Notes under the pieces: model-generated
What the model was told of the DNA's origin: nothing
The model's database searches: none
The model's input: only the letters and a program-made list of their open reading frames with translations
NCBI RefSeq assembly: GCF_046630445.1
Contig: NC_092340.1
Location: forward strand, 23,944,001 to 24,008,000
Length of the DNA stretch: 64,000 nucleotides
Reading direction: 5' to 3'
Source of the DNA: Rutidosis leptorrhynchoides
Taxonomy: Eukaryota; Streptophyta; Magnoliopsida; Asterales; Asteraceae
Shown: positions 1-11,011 of the stretch, one piece after another
Numbering within the stretch: position 1 is the stretch's first letter
Layout of the letters: each line of letters starts with the position of its first letter
Position numbers and translations under genes: made by a program

Positions 1-600
1 GTTTAAGATGAAATCAAGTGGCAAGCTTGAAGAAGTATTTAGTTTCATATGTTATAATTGATATTTTAATTCATTTTATTTGTCCAAAGTTAGTAGTCCA
101 ACAGTCCAATCGTCCAATAGTCCAATGATTCATATAGAGTTTAATATATAATATTCGAATTAATTAATACGTATCGTGACCCGTGTACAGGTCTCAGTAT
201 TGATTACAACTCAAACCATATTTATATTTTGGAATCAACCTCAACCCTGTATAGCCAACTCCAACATTCACATATAGAGTGTCTATGGTTGTTCCGAAAT
301 ATATATATAGAAGGGTCGATATGATAGGTCGAAACCTTGTATACATGCCCCGTTATTTAAAGTGCGTAAAATAAATAAATATATATCATGACCCGTGTAC
401 AACGTATTATCTCAGAATTAATCCGACGTATTGTGTACAGGTGTCCCGATTTAAAGTGCGTAAAAGTAAATAACAGAAATTAAATGACGATAAATAAAAT
501 TGCAAGAATGTAAATTGCGAGAATGTAAATTGCGGTAAATAAAATATAACCAGTTAGCTAGGAACAGTTAGCTAGGAACAGTTAGCGTGAAATCTTAACA
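1..600 (-). repeat. LTR-derived fragment related to the E2 LTR, inverted
   Basis: No gene is seen. The part at about 178-440 reads, on the minus strand, like the E2 LTR at about 6890-7110. Shared blocks include the Tyr-codon-free stretch around 'gacccgtgtac', 'accatagacactctatatg' and 'tatacagggttgaggttga'. The first 150 bases contain a short degenerate repeat of 'agtccaa'. This is most likely retrotransposon sequence belonging to, or inserted in, the internal region of element E1. The edges are not defined. Confidence 0.5.
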
Positions 601-844
601 AAATTCGTCATAGTTAATTTGTTTGTTTCTAAAACTTTTTATTTTGTCCAATGTTTTCTTCGTTATGCCACTTGTTGGATTCTGATAGGTCAAAATCCAA
701 ATAGGAAATTGAATTTGAATGAAAATAGTTGTTCTTTGGTGAACAGATACGTATATGTGCGGACTTGAGCAGTATTGTTAATGACTGCTGAATCAGAACT
801 GAAGAGTGTACAGTGTAACTTATTAATGTGAAATCTAAATATTT

Positions 845-868
845 CTCGGGTACTACCTACCCGTTAAA
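845..868 (-). promoter_or_regulatory. PPT-like palindromic motif in the E1 leader
   Basis: On the minus strand it reads ttaacgggtaggta followed by gtacccga, an inverted repeat of CGGGTA and TACCCG. The first part matches the polypurine tract next to the 3' LTRs of E2 and E3. The same motif lies in the leaders of E2 and E3. Its role is unknown. Confidence 0.45.
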
Positions 869-1023
869 ATATTTTCATCATTAATAGTTTGTACGAAAGA
901 ATTTTTAATTACAATCTTTATGAAAATATACTTGCATATATATTTTCTTCGGATGTAATTATGAATTTAATGAGTCAATAGGATATTAAACTCATTTGAT
1001 TTATCGTTATTACTAGATTACAT

Positions 1024-1045
1024 GATCTCTAAAACATTAGAGATT
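1024..1045 (-). other. Conserved hairpin, E1 copy
   Basis: Arms aatctctaa and ttagagatc (minus strand) enclose the loop tgtt; one arm position is mismatched. Two perfect copies with the same arms occur in E3 at 21696-21717 and 22367-22388. Confidence 0.45.
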
Positions 1046-1902
1046 ACATAATCATCATGAGGTAGAACGATATGTAGAACGAAGATCATATTCGAAGTAT
1101 AGATGGTGATATTGAAGCGTGTGAGGTTGATATCCGAGGTACATATTGTGATGTTGAGGTTTACGACGCAGTTGTGGTTGGGAGTGATGAGGGTACTGTT
1201 GATGTTGATGATGGTGGTGTTAATTATGCTGCTGGTGCTGCTGCTGGTGTTTGTAACCTTCGCACCATATTTTCCAAAGCCGTCACGCGAGCGCAAAGTT
1301 CGTTAACCTCTGCTAGTACACCGGGATGATTGACAGTTGAAGCGAGCGGATGAATGAGATTCAAAATATGGGATAGCATATAATTGTTACGAGACACTCT
1401 GGAAATGAGAGAGAAAATGGTTTCTCGAACAAGTTCGCCGGTAAGTGCTTCAGGTTCATCGCCAAGTGAACAATTTGGTGGATGGAAGGGATCTTCGATG
1501 TGACATGATTTTCAGAGATCAGATGATATTCTAACTTCATAGAATATCTATATATTTGGTGCTAAAGTTTTCGTAGACTACGGAGAAATTTACGGCACGT
1601 GTCAGGCAATTCTACAGTAACAGATACGCTAAGATATGAATTTTGTCTATACACTATCAATGCAGTAAGTGCAGTAAGACGTGTCTAGACTTATGAATGA
1701 TAAGCAGGTAATTTCCTAAGGATGATAAGCAGATAATTTTCGACTAGAAATGATAAGCAAAACTTTTGACACGTAGACCAGGTTCAAGTCCAGACTTATT
1801 AATATATCCTAACAACACTAGGTCAAAGTCCAGACTTACTAATGCATCTAAACAACTACCAGTTAGACACACTCATGCAAGACCTGATTCGCTAAGACCA
1901 CC

Positions 1903-2146
1903 GCTCTGATACCAACTGAAAGTTGGGGACGCATCCCACTCAGTGCCTTCTCAGCTAACCGCCTGTGACCACTGAGCGTACCCCAGACACTGATTTTATG
2001 GCCCACCTCTCGGCAGTACAGCCAACCCTAATAGGGACCGCGAGGAGTAAGATCCAATGCTTCGTTACAGGTAACACTGTGAGAACCCCCTCTACGATTA
2101 ACCCGCTAATAAACGGCATTAAACCAGCTCTGATACCAACTGAAAG
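1903..2146 (-). repeat. PBS duplication enclosing a foreign 200-bp segment in E1
   Basis: The 20-base string gctctgataccaactgaaag occurs at 1903-1922 and again at 2127-2146. It contains the reverse complement of the tRNA-iMet primer-binding site (1903-1914 and 2127-2138) plus the terminal tgaaag of the LTR. The roughly 200 bases between the copies are more GC-rich than their surroundings and resemble nothing else in the window. This looks like a template-switch product or a tandem duplication at the primer site. Confidence 0.55.
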
Positions 2147-2999
2147 GACCGCTACTAATCCATCCGGACGATGTCCATATCGATTATAAACGATTTACAA
2201 TAGTTGATAACATTGCGATGATCGACTCCAAATAATGTCCTTAACATGAGCAAATGCACAGCGGAAGACTTAATTAGTACCTGAGAATAACATGATTTAA
2301 AATGTCAACATAAAGTTGGTGAGATATATAGGTTTTTTTGCTAGCAGCGTTATAACTAAGGACCACAAGATTTCATATATTTAAACATAATACACTCGCA
2401 AGTGTATGTAAAAGTAGTTGAGCACTTGGTAACCATACTTAACATTTAAATCATCGCAGCATATTCTTAAATAATCACTACACCGTACCAAGTGTAGTAT
2501 ACAGAAACGAAGTACTGTGCAACCGTTGAAAACTGGTCATCCAGCCCGGTTGGGGTTGTCAGGCCCGATAGATCTATCAACAGGATTCGCGTTTACATTC
2601 CTCATGTAAATATTAGCTACCAAGTATAAAGAAATATGCCATGGTACAACTCAACATAGAATTTATTTTTGATCACTTGTGTCCATAACGTAAATCATAA
2701 AATGCATGTATTCTCATCCCAAAATATTTAGAGTTTAAAAGGGACTATATACTCACCATACTGTATTTTGTAGTAAAAATACATATAACATCATTGAACA
2801 AGTATAGGGTTGGCCTCGGATTCACGAACCTATATCAGTTGCATATATATTAACACATATAATAACATTTAAACAAGTTCGTACATTAATATTTGTTAAT
2901 AAATAACTTAGTTATATCTAATTAGGTATTTTAAATAGATACTTAATTTGTATATTAGATTCATATCAAAGTATTTTAACTAAAATATATATAATGTAT

Positions 3000-3440
3000 T
3001 AAAGTTTATATATATGATTATATTAAAATATATTTTTTTTATATATTATATGTAACTTAAATAATAATAATATTTTAGTTTTAAAAATATTAGTATGTAA
3101 TATGATATATATATAATAAATATGGTTTTAAAAAAAATATTATTTGTTTTCTAAAAAACATAATGATAAATCTAATAATAATGATAGATTTAATAAAAAA
3201 TAATAGTTTTAATATTAATATTAAATTTGTTAATAAATGATAATTCTAATGATAATGATAATTTTATTACTAATACTAATTTTATTAAAAATGATAATAA
3301 AAATATTACTTTTAACAAAAATGATAATTTTCATAATTTTAATTATAATGATAATAATGATTATAATAATATTTATATTCCTAATGATAATATCAATAAT
3401 AATAATAATACTTATATTAATGATAATAATGATAATAAAT
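3000..3440. repeat. AT-rich low-complexity tract (ATAATG/TTTAATAA type)
   Basis: The stretch is almost only A and T with occasional G or C, and is dominated by 'aatgataata' and 'tttaataa' variants. It sits within the E1 LTR. Open frames across it read mostly Asn/Asp/Ile and are not genes. Confidence 0.7.
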
Positions 3441-4892
3441 AAAATAGGCTACCTTTAAAGCTCTTAAAAAAAAGCCTCAAGGCGGGATCGAACCAACGAA
3501 CTCTCGCTTAACCCCAACAACACACATAACCATTCATCTATCTCTCTTTATCTGATTAATTCACCCCTTAATTATATATGTAACTCGTTTCCATAGCATC
3601 ATCCGAAATAAACAGCAACAGAAAAACGTTTACAGACTTGTGGCTCGTGTTATTATTTTTGTTACAGGCCCAACGTGTTTCAGTCCAATTAAATAAGTAA
3701 ATGAAGTCCAATAAAGAACTATAATTCGATCCATTGATGATAACCCATCTACTGATTCGTGGTATATTGGGATTAAAGCATCGAATTGACTAGATGATCC
3801 CTTTAAAGCTCGCCCCTCTCTATCATAATCTATTCCCAATTTACAAATGTCCCCCATCTAACTACTTTTTCTCTTATTGTAATCGGCCCTACAGATTTGT
3901 TAACTAAATAATTCTCCTTGCCTAATTATACAAGTCGACACCCATTCAAAAAGGGTACCCATAAAATATGGAGCACACAGGAGAAAAGATATCACAAGTC
4001 ATTGTTTTTATCTCTCATTATCGTTCATCAATTATTATCATCAATTATTCTCATCGATGTAATCTAAACCGAAACAGAAGGCGAGTATAGTAGAAGAATT
4101 ACACAGTAACAGGAGTAATTGGTGTTGGTGGATTGATTGTAGGGTTTTGTTCATCGAAAAGTAAACAGAAAAACAAAAGTAGAACTGCAGGTTGCAGATG
4201 TTCTCGATGGTGATTGAATTTAGGTGATGGTGGCGGTTTGATGATATCTAAAGGTGGTGTATTATGGTTAAGATAGAAACAGAAAACAAGTGTTTAGCGA
4301 TGGGATTCAAAAAGAAAGTATACAGCTCGATTCCCATTATTTATCATCATCGTTCGTTGAGTTTATGTGTTTTGTCAACTGAAATATAAATAGATATAGA
4401 AGAGAGCTAGTGAGGGAGAGAGGTGGTGAGTGGTGATGTTTACCGAAGAAGGTGTAATTGAAATTGTTGGGTTTACGATAGTGGTCCATATCAAATAGCA
4501 ATTAATATTTTGTGAGTTTGTTCTGAGCTAGTGCAACAACAAGAAATTACGGCAGTAACCAAAATCACGTATTGATACGGTTTTGAAGAATTCACGAAGA
4601 AAAAGAAAAATAGTGGCAGCGACAGTTTTAGGGGTTGTTTGGGTTAGTGTTCGAAACAGACTACAAACAGAAGGTGTAGCAGCTTGATCGGGTTGTTGTG
4701 GTGATAGTGATTTTGGATATCATCAATAAATGGGTTTGTGTTGTGGTAAGCTTAAGATAGAAAATAGGTGAGAGAGTATGAGAGAGAGAGAGGAAGAGGG
4801 ATGAAGAAAGGTGGCGTGTGGTTTGTTCACGGTGGTGACGGGTTCAAGTAGTAGAAATAACTTAAAAATGGTGGCGGTTTGTTATGGTGGAG
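3441..4892 (-). mobile_element. E1 LTR, GTGG-rich part without genes
   Basis: No coding region is supported here. The stretch is rich in GGTGG/GTGGTG runs on the plus strand, continues past E2 at 18031-18298, and belongs to the E1 LTR by position. A plus-strand TATA-like string (atataaatag) is present near 4385, but this is opposite to the LTR's own direction. Confidence 0.5.
4888..4892. repeat. Target-site duplication of E2, left copy (tggag)
   Basis: These five bases are repeated exactly at 18026-18030, on the other side of E2. This fixes both ends of the insertion. Confidence 0.9.
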
Positions 4893-7800
4893 TGTAGTGA
4901 CCCGAACTTTTCCATGTTTATATATATTAATTGAGATTGATATTTACATGATTAAATGTTTCCAACATGTTAAGCAATCAAACTTGTTAAGACTTGATTA
5001 ATTGAAATATGTTTCATATAGACAATTGACCACCCAAGTTGATCGGTGATTCACGAACGTTAAAACTTGTAAAAACTATATGATGACATATATATGGATA
5101 TATATATATATATATATATAGTTAACATGACACTATGATAAGAAAACATATCATAAAGTATATTAACAATGAACTACATATGTAAAAACAAGACTACTAA
5201 CTTAATGATTTTTAAACGAGACATATATGTAACAATTATCGTTGTAAAGACATTTAATGTATATATATCATATTAAGAGATATTCATACATGATAATATC
5301 ATGATAATATAATAATTTAAAATCTCATTTGATATTATAAACATTGGGTTAACAACATTTAACAAGATCGTTAACCTAAAGGTTTCAAAACAACACTTAC
5401 ATGTAACGACTAACGATGACTTAACGACTCAGTTAAAATGTATATACATGTAGTGTTTTAATATGTATTTATACACTTTTGAAAGACTTCAATACACTTA
5501 TCAAAATACTTCTACTTAACAAAAATGCTTACAATTACATCCTCGTTCAGTTTCATCAACAATTCTACTCGTATGCACCCGTATTCGTACTCGTACAATA
5601 CACAGCTTTTAGATGTATGTACTATTGGTATATACACTCCAATGATCAGCTCTTAGCAGCCCATGTGAGTCACCTAACACATGTGGGAACCATCATTTGG
5701 CAACTAGCATGAAATATCTCATAAGATTACAAAAATATGAGTAATCATTCATGACTTATTTACATGAAAACAAAATTACATATCCTTTATATCTAATCCA
5801 TACACCAACGACCAAAAACACCTACAAACACTTTCATTCTTCAATTTTCTTCATCTAATTGAACTCTCTCAAGTTCTATCTTCAAGTTCTAAGTGTTCTT
5901 CATAAATTCCAAAAGTTCTAGTTTCATAAAATCAAGAATACTTTCAAGTTTGCTAGCTCACTTCCAATCTTGTAAGGTGATCATCCAACCTCAAGAAATC
6001 TTTGTTTCTTACAGTAGGTTATCATTCTAATACAAGGTAATAATCATATTCAAACTTTGGTTCAATTTCTATAACTATAACAATCTTATTTCAAGTGATG
6101 ATCTTACTTGAACTTGTTTTCGTGTCATGATTCTGCTTCAAGAACTTCGAGCCATCCAAGGATCCATTGAAGCTAGATCCATTTTTCTCTTTTCCAGTAG
6201 GTTTATCCAAGGAAATTAAGGTAGTAATGATGTTCATAACATCATTCGATTCATACATATAAAGCTATCTTATTCGAAGGTTTAAACTTGTAATCACTAG
6301 AACATAGTTTAGTTAATTCTAAACTTGTTCGCAAACAAAAGTTAATCCTTCTAACTTGACTTTTAAAATCAACTAAACACATGTTCTATATCTATATGAT
6401 ATGCTAACTTAATGATTTAAAACCTGGAAACACGAAAAACACCGTAAAACCGGATTTACGCCGTCGTAGTAACACCGCGGGCTGTTTTGGGTTAGTTAAT
6501 TAAAAACTATGATAAACTTTGATTTAAAAGTTGTTATTCTGAGAAAATTATTTTTATTATGAACATGAAACTATATCCAAAAATTATGGTTAAACTCAAA
6601 GTGGAAGTATGTTTTCTAAAATAGTCATCTAGACGTCGTTCTTTCGACTGAAATGACTACTTTTACAAAAACGACTTGTAACTTATTTTTCCGACAATAA
6701 ACCTATACTTTTTCTGTTTAGATTCATAAAATAGAGTTCAATATGAAACCATAGCAATTTGATTCACTCAAAACGGATTTAAAATGAAGAAGTTATGGGT
6801 AAAACAAAATTGGATAATTTTTCTCATTTTAGCTACGTGAAAATTGGTAACAAATCTATTCCAACCATAACTTAATCAACTTGTATTGTATATTATGTAA
6901 TCTTGAGATACCATAGACACGTATACAATGTTTCGACCTATCATGTCGACACATCTATATATATTTCGGAACAACCATAGACACTCTATATGTGAATGTT
7001 GGAGTTAGCTATACAGGGTTGAGGTTGATTCCAAAATATATATAGTTTGAGTTGTGATCAATACTGAGATACGTATACACTGGGTCGTGGATTGATTCAA
7101 GATAATATTTATCGATTTATTTCTGTACATCTAACTGTGGACAACTAGTTATAGGTTACTAACGAGGACAGCTGACTTAATAAACTTAAAACATCAAAAT
7201 ATATTAAAAGTGTTGTAAATATATTTTGAACATACTTTAATATATATGTATATATTGTTATAGGTTCGTGAATCAACAGTGGCCAAGTCTTACTTCCCGA
7301 CGAAGTAAAAATCTGTGAAAGTGAGTTATAGTCCCACTTTTAAAATCTAATATTTTTGGGATGAGAATACATGCAGGTTTTATAAATGATTTACAAAATA
7401 GACACAAGTACGTGAAACTACATTCTATGGTTGAATTATCGAAATCGAATATGCCCCTTTTTATTAAGTCTGGTAATCTAAGAATTAGGGAACAGACACC
7501 CTAATTGACGCGAATCCTAAAGATAGATCTATTGGGCCTAACAAACCCCATCCAAAGTACCGGATGCTTTAGTACTTCGAAATTTATATCATATCCGAAG
7601 GGTGTCCCGGAATGATGGGGATATTCTTATATATGCATCTTGTTATTGTCGGTTACCAGGTGTTCACCATATGAATGATTTTTATCTCTATGTATGGGAT
7701 GTGTATTGAAATATGAAATCTTGTGGTCTATTATTACGATTTGATATATATAGGTTAAACCTATAACTCACCAACATTTTTGTTGACGTTTTAAGCATGT

Positions 7801-8153
7801 TTATTCTCAGGTGATTATTAAGAGCTTCCGCTGTCGCATACTTAAATAAGGACAAGATTTGGAGTCCATGCTTGTATGATATTGTGTAAAAACTGCATTC
7901 AAGAAACTTATTTTGTTGTAACATATTTGTATTGTAAACCATTATGTAATGGTCGTGTGTAAACAGGATATTTTAGATTATCATTATTTGATAATCTACG
8001 TAAAGCTTTTTAAACCTTTATTGATGAAATAAAGGTTATGGTTTGTTTAAAAATGAATGCAGTCTTTGAAAAACGTCTCATATAGAGGTCAAAACCTCGC
8101 AACGAAATCAATTAATATGGAACGTTTTTAATCAATAAGAACGGGACATTTCA
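4893..8153 (+). repeat. E2 5' LTR
   Basis: It runs TGTAGTGACC to ACATTTCA and is 3261 bp. It contains a TA run near 5097-5120 and the LTR blocks shared with other elements here (agatctattgggcctaa near 7516; cttccgctgtc at 7825). No TATA box is clear; a weak candidate is 'ctttatatctaa' near 5785. The 77-residue open frame at 5479-5712 recurs at 15351-15584 only because the LTRs are alike. Confidence 0.93.
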
Positions 8154-8155
8154 GT

Positions 8156-8167
8156 TGGTATCAGAGC
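8156..8167 (+). promoter_or_regulatory. E2 primer-binding site (tRNA-iMet)
   Basis: tggtatcagagc, two bases after the 5' LTR, is complementary to the 3' end of plant initiator tRNA-Met. It primes minus-strand synthesis. Confidence 0.9.
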
Positions 8168-8362
8168 GTTGGTCTTAGAGAACCAGAATTTTGCATTAGT
8201 GTGTCTTATCGAGTTTGTTAGGATGCATTAGTGAGTCTGGACTTCGACCGTGTTTACTTGAAAAATGATTGCTTAACAAATTTTGTTGGAAACTATATAT
8301 TTTTAACATGTGAATATTATGTGATATATTAATCTCTTAACCCGTTTGATATTATGTGATAG

Positions 8363-8977
8363 ATGTCTACCTCTAGAACAAGTCCCATTGACTCACCTAA
8401 TAATAATGAAGAGTCAAATGTAAATTGGAATGATTTGTGGACTGATTCACAAGTTCCCGAAGAGGAACCGGAAGAAGAGTCGGAACCGGAAGAAGATTCG
8501 GAACCGGAAGAAGAATCGGAACCGGATGAAGAAATAGAACCGGTGGGGGAAATAATAAAACGGTTAAGTAAAAGAAAATCCTCAACCAACCAACCAAAGT
8601 TAATTATGGTCAATGGTGTTTCCGCCAAGGAAGCAAAATATTGGGAGGATTACCAATTCTCCGATGAATCGGATTCCGACGAGAATTCCGATGATGTTAT
8701 AGAAATTACCCCAACTGAATTTAAAAAGGCAAAAGAAAATAATAAGGGAAAGGGCATAAAAATAGAGAAATCTAATTCCAACCCCGATGAACTTTATATG
8801 TATCGTCAACCCCCGAAGTCCTTAAGTTGTAACAATGACCCGGGAACCTCTAAACCACCAGGTTTTTCTAAACCAATGTGGATCACGACGGCTCGTATTA
8901 GGGGAACATCATATATCCCTAGAAACTTGGCAAAACGAACCAAAACCAAAGAAGAAGAAACGAGCGAGTCGGAATAA
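8363..8977 (+). CDS. E2 accessory ORF A: acidic, repeat-containing protein
   Basis: This is a 204-residue open frame between the PBS and gag of E2. I do not recognise a domain. Residues about 28-55 are a run of near-identical acidic blocks of the type EEESEPEED, encoded by the tandem DNA repeat 'gaaccggaagaaga'. A second acidic/Ser patch (SDESDSDENSDD) lies near residue 103. The C-terminal half is Lys-rich and basic and ends in ETSESE. It has no signal peptide or membrane segment. The start ATG was chosen as the first in the frame, with MSTSRTS after it. It sits where E1, E3 and E5 have a Ser/Asp-rich accessory frame and may be its diverged counterpart; that is inference. It could be chromatin- or nucleocapsid-related, but nothing shows this. 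Confidence 0.65.
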   Translation: MSTSRTSPIDSPNNNEESNVNWNDLWTDSQVPEEEPEEESEPEEDSEPEEESEPDEEIEPVGEIIKRLSKRKSSTNQPKLIMVNGVSAKEAKYWEDYQFSDESDSDENSDDVIEITPTEFKKAKENNKGKGIKIEKSNSNPDELYMYRQPPKSLSCNNDPGTSKPPGFSKPMWITTARIRGTSYIPRNLAKRTKTKEEETSESE

Positions 8978-9115
8978 GATAGTTGTATTCGTGTGGTGTA
9001 ATATATGTAATATAGTGTTCTTATGCTTTATGATATATGTAAAAATTGCTTGTATTAATAAGTATTTTTTTTTATGAAACTAACTCTTGTCTATTTTACA
9101 GTTTAAAAACACAAA

Positions 9116-9799
9116 ATGGATAGACAACCCAATATTTTAAGAGACCTACCCGGAGACATGATTGATGAAATCTTGTCTAGAGTCGGCCAGAATTCTTCGG
9201 CACAACTATTTAAGGCGAGATCAGTTTGTAAGACATTCGAAGAACGTTCCAAGAATGTCTTGGTTTATAAGAGACTTTCGTTTGAAAGATGGGGGATATC
9301 ACATTGGGAAACCCATAAGTTACGATGTGTTTACTTTGACGCATATATTGCGGGGAACCCAAATGCTATTTTACGCAACGGGTTAAGAAATTATTTTGAC
9401 TCAATATATCCGAATATTGGACTTCGTGATTTAGAAAAAGCGGCTAACATGCAACATAAAGAAGCATGTTATGCTTACGGATTAGTAATGTTCGCTTCTC
9501 ACCAAAGTGAGAACAAGAACATCGGGCTACAACTATTAAACAAAACGTTTCCACAAGTGACGGAGTCGGTAATTGGGGTAAGAAATGAGGTTTTTAGATT
9601 ATTACGGGACTGTTGGACATTACGTAACCCTCGTCCCTTTGATGACGTTACAACACGCTGTCTTATCAACGGCCATAACGGTTATGTTGCACAAGACCAA
9701 GGATGGGAAGTAGTCCTAGTAAAACCAGAATGCATGACTTGTTTCTGGACGTATGAATTACGTGTCTTTATTGCCTTTGCCGAACGACTTGTGTACTAG
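9116..9799 (+). CDS. E2 accessory ORF B: captured F-box protein (At1g67623-like)
   Basis: A 227-residue open frame lies between ORF A and gag, inside the retrotransposon. Residues about 8-50 form an F-box (LRDLPGDMIDEILSRVG, then LFKARSVCKTFEERS), the segment that binds SKP1 in SCF ubiquitin ligases. Residues about 105-130 (LEKAANMQHKEACYAYG) resemble the Sel1-like repeat found in the plant At1g67623-like F-box family. The C-terminal end holds a short Cys pair (PECMTCFW). The family normally ends in a zinc-binding Cys cluster, which is only weakly present here. The frame is uninterrupted in a very young element, so the product could be made. Capture from a host gene is inferred from the domain; F-box proteins are not a standard Gypsy component. 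Whether it has a role in the element's life cycle is unknown. Confidence 0.8.
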   Translation: MDRQPNILRDLPGDMIDEILSRVGQNSSAQLFKARSVCKTFEERSKNVLVYKRLSFERWGISHWETHKLRCVYFDAYIAGNPNAILRNGLRNYFDSIYPNIGLRDLEKAANMQHKEACYAYGLVMFASHQSENKNIGLQLLNKTFPQVTESVIGVRNEVFRLLRDCWTLRNPRPFDDVTTRCLINGHNGYVAQDQGWEVVLVKPECMTCFWTYELRVFIAFAERLVY

Positions 9800-9987
9800 C
9801 TAGAATTGTCTTCACAACTATCTTGTATCAAAGTTATTGTGTGCTATATTTCATGCTTTATGTAAAATAAGCGGTATTGTAAATTTGTAAAATATTGTAT
9901 AAAAGTTTGAACGTGAAATATTATTACAATCAGTTTTTCATATAGAATTGTAGTAGTTGAATTGTATATTAGCTACTAAGTATGAAC

Positions 9988-10009
9988 TTAACGGGTAGGT
10001 ACTACCCGA
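9988..10009 (+). promoter_or_regulatory. Second PPT-like motif of E2, upstream of gag
   Basis: ttaacgggtaggtac (9988-10002) is identical over 15 bases to the sequence ending at the 3' LTR border (14748-14762). It continues as tacccga, forming a CGGGTA/TACCCG inverted repeat. It may be an extra plus-strand priming site or an RNA hairpin before gag. Confidence 0.55.
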
Positions 10010-10140
10010 ATTTAAACTTATAAAATGCTAATATGAAGAAAAAGCTTTTATAAATGAGTTCATATTATGCTACGAAATACTATTAACTACTCTTAATATT
10101 CTGTATGATTAACTTGTTCCATTTAACTATTTTGAAGGAA

Positions 10141-10977
10141 ATGGCACCGACTACTCGACACACCGTGAATATGAATGAAGAGGAATTCCGTACTTTTCTA
10201 GCTTCAAACATAGCCGCAGTACAGGCTGCGCTACATACCAACAATAACCTTGGATCTAGCAGTACAGGAAATCGTGTAGGATGCACCTACAAAGAATTCA
10301 CTGCCTGCAAACCTTTGGAATTTGATGGAACCGAAGGACCGATCGGATTGAAACGGTGGACCGAGAAGGTTGAATCGGTGTTTGCCATAAGTAAGTGTAC
10401 TGAAGAGGACAAAGTGAAGTACGCTACGCATACCTTCACAGGTTCTGCGTTAACATGGTGGAATACCTATCTAGAGCAAGTGGGACAAGATGATGCGTAC
10501 GCACTACCGTGGTCAGCATTCAAGCACTTGATGAACGAGAAGTACCGTCCCAGAACCGAGGTCAATAAGCTCAAGACAGAACTTAGAGGGTTACGAACCC
10601 AAGGATTTGATATTACCACGTACGAAAGACGATTCACGGAATTGTGCCTATTGTGTCCGGGAGCATTCGAAGATGAGGAAGAGAAGATCGACGCGTTTGT
10701 GAAAGGATTACCGGAAAGAATCCAAGAAGATATAAGTTCACACGAGCCCGCCTCCATACAACAGGCATGTAGAATGGCTCACAAACTAGTGAACCAGATT
10801 GAAGAAAGAATTAAAGAACAGACTGCTGAAGAGGCCAATGTGAAGCAAGTCAAAAGAAAGTGGGAGGAAAATGGTGATAAGAATCACCAATACAACAACA
10901 ACAACAGCAATTACAACAATAATCGCAACAATTATCCCAACAATCGCAACATCAATCGCAACTACAACAAACGGCCC

Positions 10978-11011
<34 letters not shown>

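Larger units (their letters stand above)
601..2140 (-). mobile_element. E1: internal 5' region of a Gypsy-like element
   Basis: On the minus strand this region follows a primer-binding site and runs away from the LTR at 2141. It resembles the internal leader of E3: about 1270-1370 is the reverse complement of E3 at about 21310-21380, where both encode a coiled-coil segment of the type VNELxARVxALE. It also shares the hairpin at 1024-1045 and the motif at 845-868 with E3. No pol is visible inside the window. The element looks broken or non-autonomous, and its far end lies beyond the left edge. Confidence 0.65.

Noticed and set aside
1901-2146. Possible tRNA gene, because of the string gctctgatacca
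   Set aside because: Only the primer-binding-site complement is present; there is no cloverleaf or A/B box set around it.
3227-3458. Two overlapping Asn/Asp- and Ile-rich frames
   Set aside because: They are products of the AT-rich low-complexity tract in the E1 LTR.
5479-5712. A 77-residue open frame present identically in both E2 LTRs (also 15351-15584)
   Set aside because: The duplication follows from LTR identity. No domain is recognisable, and the frame lies in LTR leader sequence.
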